Positions 38,249 through 51,700 of a stretch of 64,000 bases of DNA are shown in pieces (positions within the stretch are counted from its first letter, which is position 1; each line of letters opens with the position of its first letter). The stretch covers positions 1 through 64,000 of the forward strand of contig RWJK01001582.1 in assembly GCA_004335835.1 (NCBI GenBank), in the 5' to 3' direction. The DNA is from Scenedesmus sp. ARA3 (Eukaryota; Chlorophyta; Chlorophyceae; Sphaeropleales; Scenedesmaceae). Under the pieces are notes generated by a model. That model saw only the letters and a program-made list of their open reading frames with translations. It ran no database searches and was not told the DNA's origin. Made by a program: the position numbers and the translations under genes.

Positions 38249-41200
38249 GTGCCTGCAGGAGATGTGCCTGCCGTACGAGCTGTCTGCTGGCGAGCTGGAT
38301 GAGGCAGACCCTGCCAGCATGCTGCTGTTCGTCACCTACCTCTTCACAGCCCTGCCGCAGCTGCTGCCGCGCGCCACTCTGGACTTCAAGTGCAAGCTTG
38401 GCGAGCACCAGGTGCCTGAGACAGCTGCTGCTGCCGCTCATATATTGTGTGTTTCTACCGCCTGCTCCTGAACGTATAGCCTCGAATGCTTACCGGTCAT
38501 GCTGCATATCACAAGTGACAGGCCTGTCAGGTTTAGCATGACCACTTGCATAATCATTGTTAAACGCACCCATGACAACCCCATCTGCGTGCTGCCGCTG
38601 TGTGCAGGTGTGGGATGTGCAGCTCACCAACCCAACGCGCCGCCTGCTGAGCTACACGGCACGCCTTGAGGGCCCGCCCGACTTCTCGCTGGAGGCCAGC
38701 GTGGTCAAGGTGGAGCCAGGCAGGCCAACACAGGTGCGTGGGCTGGCGGTATTTCGCTCAAGGCACAGGCAACGTCCAGAGCTACTGCGGCAAGGGACTA
38801 GGCACTTGCAGGATGCACTTACCTACAGCATGTAGCTGCAGCGCTGTGTGTGCTGCATGCATCCGCCAGGTGTGGCAAGTAGATCTCGTTTATTCCATGC
38901 CGCGCACCGTCTTGCAGCCCGCCTACTGGCACTCTACCCGTCCGGCGCACACAGAGCTGGTGAGCCGTTAGTAGTGCTTGATGCTTGCTTTTCTGGATGC
39001 TGCTGCTGCTGCCGCCGCAGGTACCTGTGTGCTTCAGCCCCACCACCTCCCTGCCCAAGACGTGCCGCCTGGTGCTGATGAGCAGGCGGGACGGCTCCTC
39101 AGCGTCAGCAGCCACGCTGGTGTTCCTGCTGCGGGGCGCAGTGGACAGCAGGGCGCCGCTGAAGCAGGTGGCAGTGGCGGCGCCGCTGTATCAGCTGGCG
39201 GTGTCTGACTTCAGCATCACCAACCCCTTCCCTGCTGGTGGGTGGGGTGTCTATTCTTGCTATGGTGTGGGAGTGTGGCAGTGCAGCATGAGCTTGTAGC
39301 TTGGTTGAGCCATGGACTGCGTGGGCGGCTGGCAGGCAGGACTAATGTTGCTTTTTGAGCTAGCGCGTTGTACATCCAACAGCGATGGTCTGAGCAAAAC
39401 CCTTGCGAGAACGTAACAAAGTCTGGAGATGCGGGTTGTGCTTAAACTCAGTCTGCTGCTGTGTTTGTGTTTGTTTGCAGACTGTGACTTTGCCATCAGC
39501 ATTGTGCAGCTGCCAGTGGAGCTGCCAGCTGCACCGGCAGACAAGAAGGCCAAGGGGCAAAAGAGCGCTGCACCAGCAGCCAGCAGCAGCGGCGGAAAAG
39601 GGGGTGCAGCAGCTGTTGCTGCTGCGAGCAAGAAGGAAGCAGAGCAGTTAAAGCAACAGCAGATGGTGAGGCACTTGAACTGTGTTATCTTACATATGCC
39701 CAGAACTGGCGCCTGCTGCATGTTCACAGCGTGTGCTCATCATGCTGTTTTTTTCTGTTACTTAGACAGCTGTGCTGAGTTAGACAGCAATTTGAAATAG
39801 ACAGCTAGCTGATGTGGTCTTCTGCGTATCCTGCTGCTCCCTCTACTCTGCCTGCTGCCTCAGGCTGCTGCCCTGTTCCCTGAAGCCTTCGGCTTGGAGC
39901 GCCACCGCTTGCGGCTCAGGGCAGGCGCCAGTGAGAAGCTCAAGCTCAGCTTCCTGCCTTTCCAGATGCCACCCCTGCAGCAACAGCAGCAGCAGCAGGT
40001 TGTGGGGCCAGATCCAAAGGCAGCAGCTGCAGCAGCAGCGCCCAAGGCGCTCACGCGCAGCTTGCTGCTGTTGAGTGACAGTGACTGCGGCGAGTTTGCG
40101 TATGAGCTGTGTGGGGAGGTGCTGCTGCCAGCACCCTTCCTGGAGCACAAGGCGACTGTGGGGCTGCAGGGACAGCAGGTGGGCTATCTTTGCTGTTGCA
40201 GCAGCAGCAGCTGCTGCTGTGGGGGCCATGTGTGTGTGCACAGCTGTACGTAGCATATATGCGGCCCTGCCTGGCAGTTGCCTGCTGAATGACAACACGC
40301 TGTCTTGCTGTTGTGGGATCAGCTCAGCAGGGCTTGGTCGCCCGACGCTCATATGTTGACTTGACCATGTACCTTTGCTGACAGGCTATGGGTGTTTCTT
40401 GTGCGCCTGCGCTTTTTCTGTATGCTGCAGGTTGTTGAGCTGCAGCTGCCCTTCACCAACCACCTGCTGGAGGCAGCGCGCCGCACCTATGCAGACAAGC
40501 ACCCCCTGGCCAAGGACAAGGAGCAGGCAGCAAAGCTGCGCAGCGACATCGGCCGCAGCAGCGACAAGGGCGAGCGCCTGCTGGACTACAGCATCAGCTG
40601 CAGCAACAGCTTGGTGGCATGCCCGCAGGCCCTGCTGCTGAAAGCTGGGGCGCCGGGCGGCAGCAGCAGCGGCGGCAGCGGCGCTGGAGGGTCCCGCGCA
40701 GCATCTGCAGCAAGCGCCAGCAAGGCATCTGGTTCATCACCAGCTGCTGTTGCAGCCCGAGCTGCGTTTGGCAGCAGCAGCGGCGGCAGCCAGCAGCAGC
40801 AGGGGTCGGACGCAGCAGGCAAGGATAATGTGCTGCCGCTTGCGCTGAAGCCTGTTGGCGTCGGCATCTACCCTGCGCGCCTGGTGCTGACGTCGCTGTA
40901 TGATGTGCGGGTGGTGGATCTAGAAGTGACAGCTCAGAGCTTGGGGCAGAGCTGCGTGCTGGAGCTGGAGTGCCCTGCAAGGCAACAGGTGAGCTGCAAG
41001 TGATGTGGGACTGTCGCAGTCTTTGTAGCCAGCGTTTGCGCTCATGGCAGCACAACTGGGCATGCCTGAACAGGATTTTGCAGAGTACTGCTGCGCAACT
41101 TGCTGGAGGCAAGACCAGTGCATGGTTATGACCTCTGAGCATCCAGCGAAGAATCTGTGGTGTGTCTCACCACTATGTGCCTGCTGTTCTGTGCCTGCTT

Positions 41201-43185
41201 TGCTGTGCTGCCTCCTCTGTGCTGTGCTGCCTGCAGGTGCTGCAGGACGTGCCGCTGGTCAACTCCAGCGACACAGCCCTCACTGCCACAGCCACACTCA
41301 CAGGCAAGGGCTACTCGGGGCCCCGCGAGCTCACCATACCTGCCAAGGGCAGTGGGGCCTACCCGCTGGCCTTCTGCCCGCCCGGCAGCGGCACGTTTAC
41401 CGGTACTTTGGAGCTGTTCATTGCGGCTACAGGGGAGAGGAATGTGTACAGCCTGCTGGGCAAGGGCAGCGAGCCGCTGGCTGAGGGCCACATCGTGGTG
41501 GAGTGCCAGGTGCGTGAACGGTTGACATCCTGAAGAGTTGATGACATACATGTCAGCCTGCACGGGGGCTAGGCAGAAGCGTTGTGTAGTTGCCTGGTTT
41601 GGCCAGGGCGTCAGGCAGGGCAGGGTTATTGCAGCTACTCATTGGTGTTGCAGTGCACATCCTCGATAGGCAAGGCACAGGCACACAGCTCCGCATTGAC
41701 CTGACTGTAAGTGGTGGCCACTGGGCCGTACACCTGTGTGGTTCCCTGCCGCAGGCGCGCAGCACTGCCACCAAGCGCGTGCAGGTGCCCAACATCACCG
41801 GAGCCGTGCCGCTGGCCTACAGCGTGTATTCAGACCTGGAGTGCCTCAGCGGCCCCGCAGCCTTCACCTGCAGCAGCGCCAGCCGCGGTGACACCTACAA
41901 GCTGGCGGTGACGCCGCTGGTGGCTGGCAGCCAGTGGGGCAGCATCAGCTTCGTGGCGGAGGACGGCCAGTACTGCTGGTACAGCCTGGAGGTGCGTGTG
42001 TGCCCTGCTGCTGTGTTGTTGCTGAATTTGCTGCTGCAGTAATCAAATATATCAATGAACCTTGATGTACAGAAGTCACAGTATTGTGCAAGACACACTT
42101 GCTGTACCTATACACAACGCTATGGTTCCATGTACCTTCCAGCTGTCGAATGTTGCGGACTGCTGCACCCTCACCGCTACACCTGCTGCTGCTGCCTGCC
42201 AGGTGCGCGCCACTGAGCCGCCCGACTTGGGCACCGTCGCCATGAGCTGTGCGGTGCGCCAGGCCGTGGCCATCCGCGTCAGCCTCACCAACCCCACAGA
42301 CAAGCCGCTCAGCCTGCGCGCGCAGTACAGCTGCGCTTCCCTGGTGGGACCTGCTGGCTTTGTGGCGCCGCCGCAGGAGCCCGCCGTGTTTGAGTGCTAC
42401 TACGCGCCGCTGCTGCTGCGCAAGGAGGAGGGTGTGGTGCGCCTGATCAGCCAGGAGGTGCGCTTGCACGGGGCTGGCTGGTCAGCGTTGCAGCCAAATG
42501 CGCAGTGCACACTGCAGGTGCTTGTTGTTGATACTGCGGCGAACAGGTGCTGAGGTCCGGTATGATGTTGCCAAGTTCCAGCGCGCTGTGTGGGGGCTTC
42601 TGCAAGATAGCAAGATGCCCTTGCGCACAAGCTGGGCAGTACACCTCTCTCCTCCAAACGAGCTCAGCCCGACACACGCTTGCTGCATGCACCATGCATG
42701 CACCTGATCTTGGTGTCCGCCGGCCGAATCTATCATGCTGTGGTTGCTGTGTGCTCCTGCAGGCTGGCGAGTTCTCCTGGCGCATCAGCATGGAGGCGCT
42801 GCCTGGCGGCCCTGAGCAGCTGCCGCTGCTGACAGCGCCACTGGGGCGTGTTGCGCGCCACACGCTCACCATTGCCAACCCCACCGCTGCTGAGTCACAC
42901 TTTACGTGCAGCAGCAGTGACGCGGCACGCTTCTCCGTCAGCCCTAGCTCCTTCTTGGTGCCAGCGCAGGTGGGGGCTTAATGGCTGAGTTTGCCATGGC
43001 TGCTGCCGCCTGTATGCTTGCTTTGGAGTTGTTGAAGCTCCAGAGTCATTGATGGTAGCACCTTTGTGTCGTGTACTCACTGGGTTGTGGCGCATGCAAT
43101 CCTGCTTGCATCGCAACAGCACTGCTGAAACAGGATCTCAAAGTGGTGTTACTGTGCTCAGCTCACATGCTTGCCTTCCGTGCAA

Positions 43186-43223
<38 letters not shown>

Positions 43224-46021
43224 TTTTCCTGCCGCTGCCAGGGCACTGCTGAGGTGCAGCTGGAGTACAGGCCTGGCAGCCTGGGCCTGCAGGAGAGCGG
43301 CAGCGTGACAGTGGCCAGCGACACTGCAGGCAGCATCGAGTACACATGCAGCGGCAAGGTGCGGCAGGCTGCTGCTCAGGGGCTGGTGTGGTGTGCATGC
43401 CGCTTCATGCTGCAGCTCAGTGTCTCACCTGCAGCACAGCAACAGCCATTTCATGCAGTGGTGTACACTACTACAGTCAGCAGCTCTTGCGCTGACACAG
43501 CAGCTTGTGTTCACACCACAGCACCAGAACTCCTTACAGCAACCTGTACATGCTCCCGTGGACTCTACGCTTAAAATTCACACAAGGTGCCGGTTGTCCG
43601 CCTGCTGCCCTTGCAGGGTGAGATGCCCAATGACTGTGAGTCAGCCAGCATCAACGCTGCCCTAGCCACCACTGCCACCAGCAGTGCCCTCGGCTGGCTC
43701 AACCCCTTTGCTGCCCCAGCAAGGGTGTGCGTGCAGCTGCACAGCAGCGAGCAGCCTGGCACCTTCAGCCTGCAGCTCAAAGGAGCAGAGGCTGTGCAGC
43801 AGCAGCAACAAGCAGCAGCTACTGCAGAAAAGCGGGGGCTCAGACGCAGCAGTACAAGCAGCAGAAGCGGCGCGGCCGGCAGCTTGCAGGATGGTGAAGG
43901 CAAAGAGGTGGGAGAGGATGCTGTGCTGGATGCAGATGATGATAGCAACGATGATTATGGCCACCTGGAGAGGCAGTTGCCAGGTGATGCTGATGCACCA
44001 GAGCAGAGTGATGACCCACTCGCTAGCCTGCTGGCAGCTGCAACAGGCCCCGCACCCAGCTGGGCTGACAAGAGCAGCAGCGAAGGGCAAGCAGCTGGCA
44101 GCAGGCGTCAGCAGCAGCGGCAGCAACGCCGTCATCCACAGGAGCAGCAGCAGCAGGTTGTGCTGCAACAGGTGGCTGAACTAACAGTGGCGCCCAACAG
44201 CCAGCTGCAGCTGCCTGTCAGCTTCTGCCCGCAGCTGCTGAGGGAGGCAGCAGCGCAGATCAGCGTGTCACTAGTGTCACCCGACGTCCCGTCACCGCAG
44301 CCGCTGGTCTGGCGGTACAAGGTCCGTGGCCTGGCACATGCTGATGCTCGTGGTGTGAAGTTTGCCGTGAAGTGCAAGGCGAAGCAGAGCGTGGAGGAGG
44401 TGCTGACGCTGCCACTGCCTGGCCTAGATCCGGCTGTTGCAGCAGCAGCAGCAGCAGCAGCTGCCGGCACTTCACAGCAGCAGCAAGGGCCAAGCACAGT
44501 GAAGTTCAGCCATGAGCTCATCATCCCAGAGGAGCATAAAGCAGCGCTGGCAGCTGCTGTGCGTGTGGACCAGGTGGATGCATCTCCTGTGCTGGGCCTG
44601 CCAGGTGCTGAGGCAGCGCCTGTGATGCGGCTGCGGCTGCACTTTGCTCCTCACAAGGCTGTGGCGGCCACTGTGCAGCTGGCGGTCAGCTGCAGCACTG
44701 GCGCACGATGGGTGCATGATGTCCACCTGCAGGTGAGCGCTGCACTGGGGCGCGTGATTCCTGCACTGCACTGGCAGCAACACTAGGATTGCGTGCAGCG
44801 CCCACAGGTCGCTTCTTGCTGTTTGTGTTTGATTGCTGTCTGCAAGAAGCTGCTGGCCAGGTCTCACTGTGTTGCCTGCTGCCTTGTGCTGTTGCAGGCG
44901 AGTGCGCCCGAGGTGGAGGGTGTGCTGCTGCTGGAGGCGCACATGGGCTGCACCGCTGAGCTGCCGCTGCTGCTGTACAGCAGTGGGCCGCAGCCGCAGC
45001 CCTTCAGTGCTGACTTCACCCCGGACAGCCCGCTCAACTTTGACGTGCTGCCAGCCAAGGGCATGCTGCCGCCGGCACCTGCGGGCGAGGCTGCTGCTAG
45101 TGCTGCTGCTGGGGCCGATGCAGCAAGTGCGGCGCCCTTGAAGGTCACATTCTTGTGCAAGTGAGTGCATGTGTACGGTGTATGAAGGAAAGCAACCTTC
45201 AGCACGATGCAACAGCAACACCAGCAGCAGCATAGCATAGTGCCAAGCAGAATGAAAAGAGTCATCATACCTTCGGCTTCTGGCGCGCCTGTGCACTGCA
45301 AATGCATAACTGAAGCACGCTTGCAGTGCTGTCACTGTTCACCAGCTCTGCCCTGGAGTGCTCAGCACCACTCGCTGTCAGGAGATTGCAGCACTGTGGT
45401 GCAGGCGCGAGTGCTCTGTAGCAGTCAGGCATTATTGTCAGTGCATGTGTTCCCCACCCCCTAATAGATTGCAATCACATTTAAAGCAAGCATGCCAGCG
45501 TCCACCTGTGGTCAACTTGGTCACTGGGATAACGGACAGGGTGTTTCCTGACACCAACGTGGTGTACGTGTGTGGCTGCCCGCAGGGAGCTGGGCAAGGT
45601 GCTGACAGGCAAGCTGGTGGTGGTCACGCCAGACAGCGAGCACACCTTTGTGGTGAGGGGCCGCCAGCCCGCCTACGTGCCGCCCTCGCGGTCAGCGCTG
45701 CCCGCCAGCAAATTCCTCACCGCAGGCACCGCCAGCAGCATGGCGCACAGCCGCAGCAGCTCACCCGCACCCAGGGGCAGCAGCAGCAGCCCTGGGGGTG
45801 CAGCGGCAGGGACAGGAACCGGGAGGTCAAGTGGCAGCCCACTGAGCGCCACCCGGCAGCAGCAACAGCAGCAGCAGCAGCAGCGCGGCACTCAGAGTGG
45901 GCCAGGCGCAGCTGCAGGCAGCAAGAACTACCTGCAGCAGAACATCAAGGCGGCGAGGGCTGGGGCGGGCAGTAAGGGCAGCAGCGGGGCCGGGCAGGGA
46001 GCGTCCCGGCAGTGGGCTTGA
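27768..46021 (+). CDS. CFAP47: CFAP47-like axonemal central-apparatus protein, ~3,383 aa, 38 exons
   Basis: Very large protein of the flagellar axoneme; CFAP47/FAP47 is known as a central-apparatus component needed for motility. Exons end to end in phase: 27768-27971, 28146-28414, 28580-28802, 29113-29298, 29511-29696, 29895-30170, 30430-30602, 30800-31081, 31275-31431, 31590-31904, 32102-32206, 32409-32960, 33134-33297, 33536-33808, 33998-34811, 35016-35061, 35278-35543, 35796-35918, 36141-36356, 36643-36927, 37117-37476, 37639-37717, 37909-38006, 38259-38411, 38608-38733, 38918-38959, 39021-39237, 39481-39665, 39864-40178, 40431-40988, 41237-41509, 41755-41991, 42203-42457, 42763-42969, 43242-43358, 43617-44732, 44898-45160, 45586-46021. 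Many MSP/ASH-like beta-sandwich repeats (for example VDFGSQVV, INLGAVPLG). A calponin-homology-like part at residues ~1611-1935 (YKVFV-like FKVFV, NFGDDLRNGLALGALL, LFVTYLFTALPQ) separates CFAP47 from hydin and CFAP65. The 42-nt exon 38918-38959 and the start are the weakest calls. Confidence 0.87.
38187..38242 (+). repeat. (CTG)n tract, ~18 units, before a CFAP47 acceptor
   Basis: Longest pure triplet run I saw in the window. It ends 16 nt before the acceptor of exon 38259-38411 and occupies the place of the polypyrimidine tract. Confidence 0.95.
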
Positions 46022-47377
46022 TACATTGCTTGAAGTGCCTTCAGGCGGTCTTTTCAGTAATTGAGTGTTTAGCAGAGCGGCATGCTGCCAGCATGTGACG
46101 GTTACATTGTCTAATGGGGGGTGGACCTGCTGTCCGCAGCTCAACAATAGCACGTCGGGAATGTGTACACATGCTCGCAGCATTATGCTGTGAAGCGAGG
46201 TGACCAGTTGTAGCTGCCCTGGGTTTGGCAGTGCGAAAGGCACCGCCTTGATGCTGAGCATCTGCTAGAGCCAGTTTCGCGCTGCCATGGTGACGCTTCC
46301 TAGGTTGCACGGCTGCGCCATTCCCTATATTGGCATTCTCGCACTGTGATCAAGCAAGCCATCCAAGGGGCAACTCTTGGCCGTGTGCCGGGAAGAATAG
46401 CTGTTGATAGGTTTACCTCGGTTCAAATGCTACTCACCAAGATACAAAGGCAACAAAGGCTATGCCGTAAACTGGCAACGTGCCACAACTGCAACACAGT
46501 GCGCAACTAGTCCATATACCAGACCGGCCGACAAAACAGTTGAATGCAGAGCCGCGCACCTCAGCTGAGCGCCTGCAGGCGCTGGTGCAGATGGTCTGGT
46601 TTTGAGGTTTAACACTCGAACCGGCTGCGTGAAGTGTTCCTAGCAACATGCGTCTCACAAAAGCCAATGAATGTCGTATCAAGAAAGGGAGCCAGCACCA
46701 ACACCAACAGTACAACGCACACTTGATCTCAAACACTTGACATCGTGTATGCAACGCTGCCAAGGTTATTCGGTCACAGTGGTATCAGGTAGCAAACAGG
46801 TATAGCACGTAAGCAACCCTGCAGCTTGCCGTATGTACAAAGTGTGTATGTGAGTCCACATGACAGCTATGTACAAGTATCACCTGCGAGTCAGATCTCA
46901 CCCAGTCCAAAATACACACGCCCAAAACAAAACACAACACAATACACACGCCTGCTCAATGAGTGTTTGCAATACTGGCAGCCATCACAGCAGATGTGTG
47001 CGCTTGCCCCAGCTGCAGCTGATGCAATCAGAGTATAGCGTTAAACTTAGCCCACCAACATGCAGCTCATTCCTTCCATGCTTGTGTGCATGACCACCCA
47101 GCCAGACTGCCAGCAGGCCTCCAGCACCTCGCCCTGCCATCTCCAACACCACAGCTCCTGCCGCGGCACACTGACACAGCACCCAAATGGGCTTCTCACT
47201 GCCTCCAGCACACTGCCACCACATTGCACTACAGTGTCACCCATACAAAGATCCACCACTGCAAACAGCAGTGCATACGGCAAGGCTCGCCTCATCAGCA
47301 GCTAGCCCCTGGGCCCTGCATTTAGCTGCTTTTGCACCATGCCCTGCAGCAGCCTCTTAGGTGTAGTGGCCTGTCGC
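46022..47377. other. Intergenic between CFAP47 and the membrane-protein gene (convergent)
   Basis: 1.36 kb holding two 3' ends. A minus-strand 82-codon ORF at 47047-47295 begins with a hydrophobic stretch but lies just past the stop of the next gene, probably in its 3' UTR. No recognised gene. Confidence 0.6.
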
Positions 47378-48351
47378 TTACACGTGTGCCACGCTTGGCT
47401 TGCCAGCATTGGGGTAGGTGCTGTCATACGCCTGGTAGCCGGGGGCGTACTGGTCAGAATAGCCGGCAGGTGCGGCATCGGCGGTGGCGGCGGTGCCTGC
47501 CGCGGCACCAGAGCTGCCAGCAATGAACTGGTCCTGTGTGTGCAGGAATGTGCAGCGGCCAGCCAGTCAGCTTTGAAGTCAGAGACATCTGAAGCGCTCT
47601 CGGAGCTGGAAGAAAGGCTTTGGTGCATCTACAATGACGAGAGAGCTGATGGGAGCCGGCAGCCAAACAGCCGCGATAATGGTGCTGGCAAGCAGTGTTT
47701 GCTAACAAATCACAGCGATGTTTCTGTCGCGTGTTCAGTCCCAACAGCCTGCGCGGCAGCAGTATCCTGGCCGGCCCCTCACCTGCTTGGCCGCCTTCTT
47801 CCTTGGGTTCTTCTGGCAGCAGAAGCAGCAGCAGGACAGCAGGGACACCAGCAGGCAGGCTGCGCCAGCCACAGCCAGGAAGAAGTACACGCCCCTGATC
47901 TTCTGGGAGCCTGAGCACGTCCAGTAGGTGCTCCAGCAAATCTTCGACTCAGCTGGTGCCGCGTTGGCCACGCATGTCACCAGGGTCCTGCGAGCAGCAG
48001 CAGCAGCAGCAGCAGCAGTAGCATCGGCAGAACGCAACAGAAGGCGGTCAGCATGGACATGTCCGAGGATGGCAGCATGTTGAACTTGGGTTTAAATTAG
48101 TCAATGTACAAAGAAGGTCGCCGTGGGCTGCTTCATGCGGCACATCCACCTCCTCCGGGAGAAGGTCGCGACACAGTCAGCTTGCGCCCCATCACGACAA
48201 AAGCAGGATGAAGAATATAACCACTTTTTTACCTGGTGCACGGGACAGTGAAGTAAAGACCAACTGCCAGGCCAACAGTGGCGCACAGCAAAGCTAGCAC
48301 CGTGAAGCACCAAGTCAGCTTGCCGCAGCAGGTACGGCAACCACAGTACAT
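47378..48351 (-). CDS. Cys-rich two-helix membrane protein, 159 aa, family unknown
   Basis: I do not recognise a family. Minus-strand exons 48233-48351, 47783-47987 and 47378-47533 join in phase. The N-terminus MYCGCRTCCGK carries five Cys in nine residues. A first hydrophobic helix runs at about residues 13-34. A ~38-residue loop has four Cys and Trp/Tyr (residues 37-71). A second helix at about 72-91 leads straight into a CCCFCC cluster and basic KNPRKK. The 51-residue tail ends with Gly/Tyr/Pro repeats (GYSDQY, PGYQAYDSTY). Cys clusters next to helices suggest palmitoylation. Its layout (Cys loop, helix, Cys cluster, Tyr/Pro tail) recalls Shisa/VOPP1-like animal adaptors, but I see no sequence match. 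It lies 373 bp downstream of the ODA1-like gene, same strand. Confidence 0.7.
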
Positions 48352-48724
48352 GATTGCTGGTTTTTTGTTCGAGATAAGTGGTAATGATCACCGCTGCACG
48401 GGCAGTATGCTGAGACGGAATCTCGATCCCTCTGCTTGCTGCCAGGTATAGACAGAAGTCAGTGAGTAATAATCACAGAACATGCATTGACTATACACAC
48501 AGCCTCAGCTGATGCAGGGCACACCAGGGTGTTGTTCCAAGTTGTTTGGCCGGGTTCAGGACAAAAAAGATTAGTCTACGCATTCGCAGCGCCTGCGACG
48601 CAAACAGCCCTTCAAATTCTAAATAATCTGCAAGTATCATATTTACGGTGTCCAGGCTGTGTCCGCATTTACAACTGAAAACGGGACCTCGGGTAACCAC
48701 CAGCCCAACTGACTGCCCTGAGAA
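48352..48724. other. Spacer between ODA1-like stop and membrane-protein start
   Basis: 373 bp that must hold the 3' UTR of the upstream gene and the promoter and 5' UTR of the membrane-protein gene. No coding exon or clear motif seen. Confidence 0.5.
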
Positions 48725-51700
48725 CTACTTGCGCCGTGCTGCAGAGCCACCAGCACCGACTGGCTTGACCTTCAGGCTCCGCTCCAGGATGTTATCCAAG
48801 TTTTTAGCCACCTGTGGCAACAAGCACACAGCCAGTAGGGACCTTCAGCACCCCGCACAGGCTAGTTGCAGCTCATCGGGCTGCCAGGTCAGGCTGGCTG
48901 AACACCTTCAGGACCATCTGCTAACAATAACTGTACTTGCATGTAACTCAAGCGCAGCATTGTAACTTCAACAACATGCTCCAGCCCTGTGACTGTGAGC
49001 CACATGCTGCTGTGACAGCAAGACAGCTGGGCCAGAGTCCCCTGACAGCTTCCGTCACGCACGCACAGCTGCCGCCTCATGCTTGGTGCCCTGTACACAT
49101 GAGCTGCATGCAAAGCGATCAGGCACAGCCAGGCTCACCTTGGCTTGCAGCTGTGTGCGCGTGAGGGGCAGCACATCATCCGGCTGCGCCTCCTCAGCTG
49201 CACCGCCAGCGCCGCCGTCACCCGGCTGCTGCTGCTGCTGCTGATCAAGCAAGCCCAGCGAGGCTGAGCCATAGCCTATCCCTGCTGGCTGGTAGCTGCT
49301 GCCTAGCTGCCCCGGGCCTGCTGCGCCTCCTAGCGGGTCCAGCGTTGACGGCGGCTCAATCACAATCCTGTGCCCTGGTGCTGCCACAATTGGCTGCGCA
49401 TGCAGCAGCTCCGCCAGTGCTGGATGGTTGGGCTTGCTCAGAGCATACGCCTGCCCAGCAGCGCGGCACACCACAAAAAAAATGCAGGACATAAGCGTAG
49501 CGCGTCGTGCGTTGCATACAGCAGCTGCCGAGCATATTAGCCTGTCACTCAGGTTACACCAGCACCTGCTGCCTGCAATGCCCGGCTGCCAGCTGCTGTT
49601 GTGCCCCTCACCTGCAGCACCTCATTGGTGCGCTGCTCGATGATGCCCAGGTGTGCCAGCAGGTTGGCATCACTCAGCTGCTCACCACCCAGCAGCACGC
49701 GGACAGCATCCGTGTTGCAGCCCTGGACAGCAGCACAGCAGCGCAAGCCAGAATGTTGATGAGGCGCGGCATGTGCACATGCTGTCCATGATCTGTGTGA
49801 AAACTATCTGCAACATTGCAACACCCCGCAATCAATCGCCGTCATCACTGCTGTAGCAGCCGGCTGCTCACAACTTGCACCCAATGCAATTTGCGAGTTG
49901 CTGCAGCAGCACAGCAGTGAGACACGGCTGGCTTCAACTCTCCAGTCACCCTGCAACTCACCGCTGTCTCAAAGAGGCTGCCAATGCCTCCGCGCAGCTG
50001 CTCCACCACGCCAGCAGCACCAGCCAGGCAGCGCTCGTAGGCGTCGGCCTTGGCCTCAGCTGCTGCGCTGCGCATGAAGGTGCTGCCAGCAGCAGCACTT
50101 GCTGAGGCCTCGCTGGCACGCGCCTGCAGATGGTAACGAACCAAGTGCAATGTTATTGCTGCCATTGGATGAGGCGATGCTCGTACGTCCAGCATGGTAA
50201 AGGTTCTGTCAGTTCTGCTGGTGAACACACCGGCCCTTGCTCTCCTGCGCGTGCTGCAGCCCACCTGTGCCACGTACGCGTCGATCTCCTGCCGCACGCG
50301 CCCGATGTTGTCCTCCAGCGCCTCCACCTCTGTGTTGACCTCGTTCACGTAGTTGAACAGCGTGTAGTTGGCATCCTCGGCAACGTTGAACGCAGCCACC
50401 AGCTCATCAATGTCCTGGATGCCTGCAGGATGCACACTTCCACATCTAAGGGGACACCGTATGACACTGCTGTGGTGAACCCAGCACAGCAGCATCGCCA
50501 ACTGCCTATCCACTGCTACAACAGTGCTACCCACTGCTACGCCAGTGCACAATGCCATGTGTGCGCCTCTGCCTTGGTATGGCCGCATGCCATGTTCACA
50601 CAGCGGCAGCTGCATGCCCGCTACAGCGCTTGCACGCACCTGTTGCCTCCTGAATCTTTGCGAACGCCTCCCCAAACAGGCGCACTTTCTCGTGGCTGAC
50701 GTTCTGCGCCAGAGCCTTGTTCATGCCAATCGACCACGTGCTGCGCACAGCCTTCTTGCAGTTGGCTGCACTGGCCTGCAGGTCACATCGCGCAGCACAT
50801 TGCAACAAAATGCGCAACCCTTCGGTCTGACCTCTCGCATTTGGTCTGCACACACCTTGCAGGATACGCCCTGATTGTGCCTCCCAGCAGCAAGCTGAGT
50901 ACAGTTGGCATGCACTGCTGTGCATTTTTGCAACCTACAGCAGCACCGAGCAGGCAGCTTACCTCGCAGCTCTTGAGCAGCTCCTGTGTGCGCCGCTCAC
51001 GCTCAGCCATCTCATTCTGCCTGGCAGCCTCCCGCGCACGCCTGCAGGCCCCAGCGGCAGCCGTCACATGGCACACATGACACACGAGAACCACCTTGTA
51101 CATGCCATGCAGCTTCAAGAGTGTTTGGCTAAGCCAAACAACAACGAGCACTGTCGCTGGTTGCACGATGTGCATGATGCTCAGCACAACGCTGCTACTG
51201 CCTTGTCCTGCAGCTTGACAGCTGGCACATGCCCAGTTCGTCTGTGAGCACTCAGCGCACCTGTCATCCTCAATGATGTGGCTGAGCTGCCGCCACTCCT
51301 CCTCAAAGGCTGCATGCTCCTTCTCAGCTGCCAGCTTCAGCGCTGCCACCTCTGACAGCGCCTTCTCCTTGGCAGCATGCGCCTCATTGGCAGCAGTGAT
51401 GGTGTCTGCAGGCATGCACAGCATGGCGAGAGTCAGGTCAGGATTGCATTGCTGCGCGCCCTGTCAGCCGCGGACCAGAGCAGGCTACCGCCAAGCAGCT
51501 TGCAGCTGGTGGCACTGCTTCTCCCTGCTGTCTCCTGCTGTTCCTGCAACTGCAGCCACTGTGCACCTGCACAAGCACTGCTGCCTCCGTCTCCTGCCCT
51601 CACCTGCAATGTTGCGCTTGATGCGTGCAAGGTCCTTGTCCAGGTTGCTGTTGATGGCCTCAAACATGAGCCTCTCCCGGCGCAGGTTATCTATCTGCTC

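Noticed and set aside
27768..46021. Hydin or CFAP65 as identity of the large gene
   Set aside because: Both share the beta-sandwich repeats, but the calponin-homology-like block in the middle with the YLFTALPQ end fits CFAP47 better.
47047..47295. Minus-strand 82-codon ORF with a hydrophobic start that could be a small secreted protein
   Set aside because: It lies just downstream of the stop of the membrane-protein gene, has no recognisable family, and its hydrophobic start is short; most likely 3' UTR.
47988..48060. An ATG with a poly-Leu stretch that looks like a signal peptide for the membrane protein
   Set aside because: Its frame stops after a few codons past the CTG tract. The upstream exon 48233-48351 joins in phase and gives a better protein; the Leu run is just a (CTG)n tract before the acceptor.
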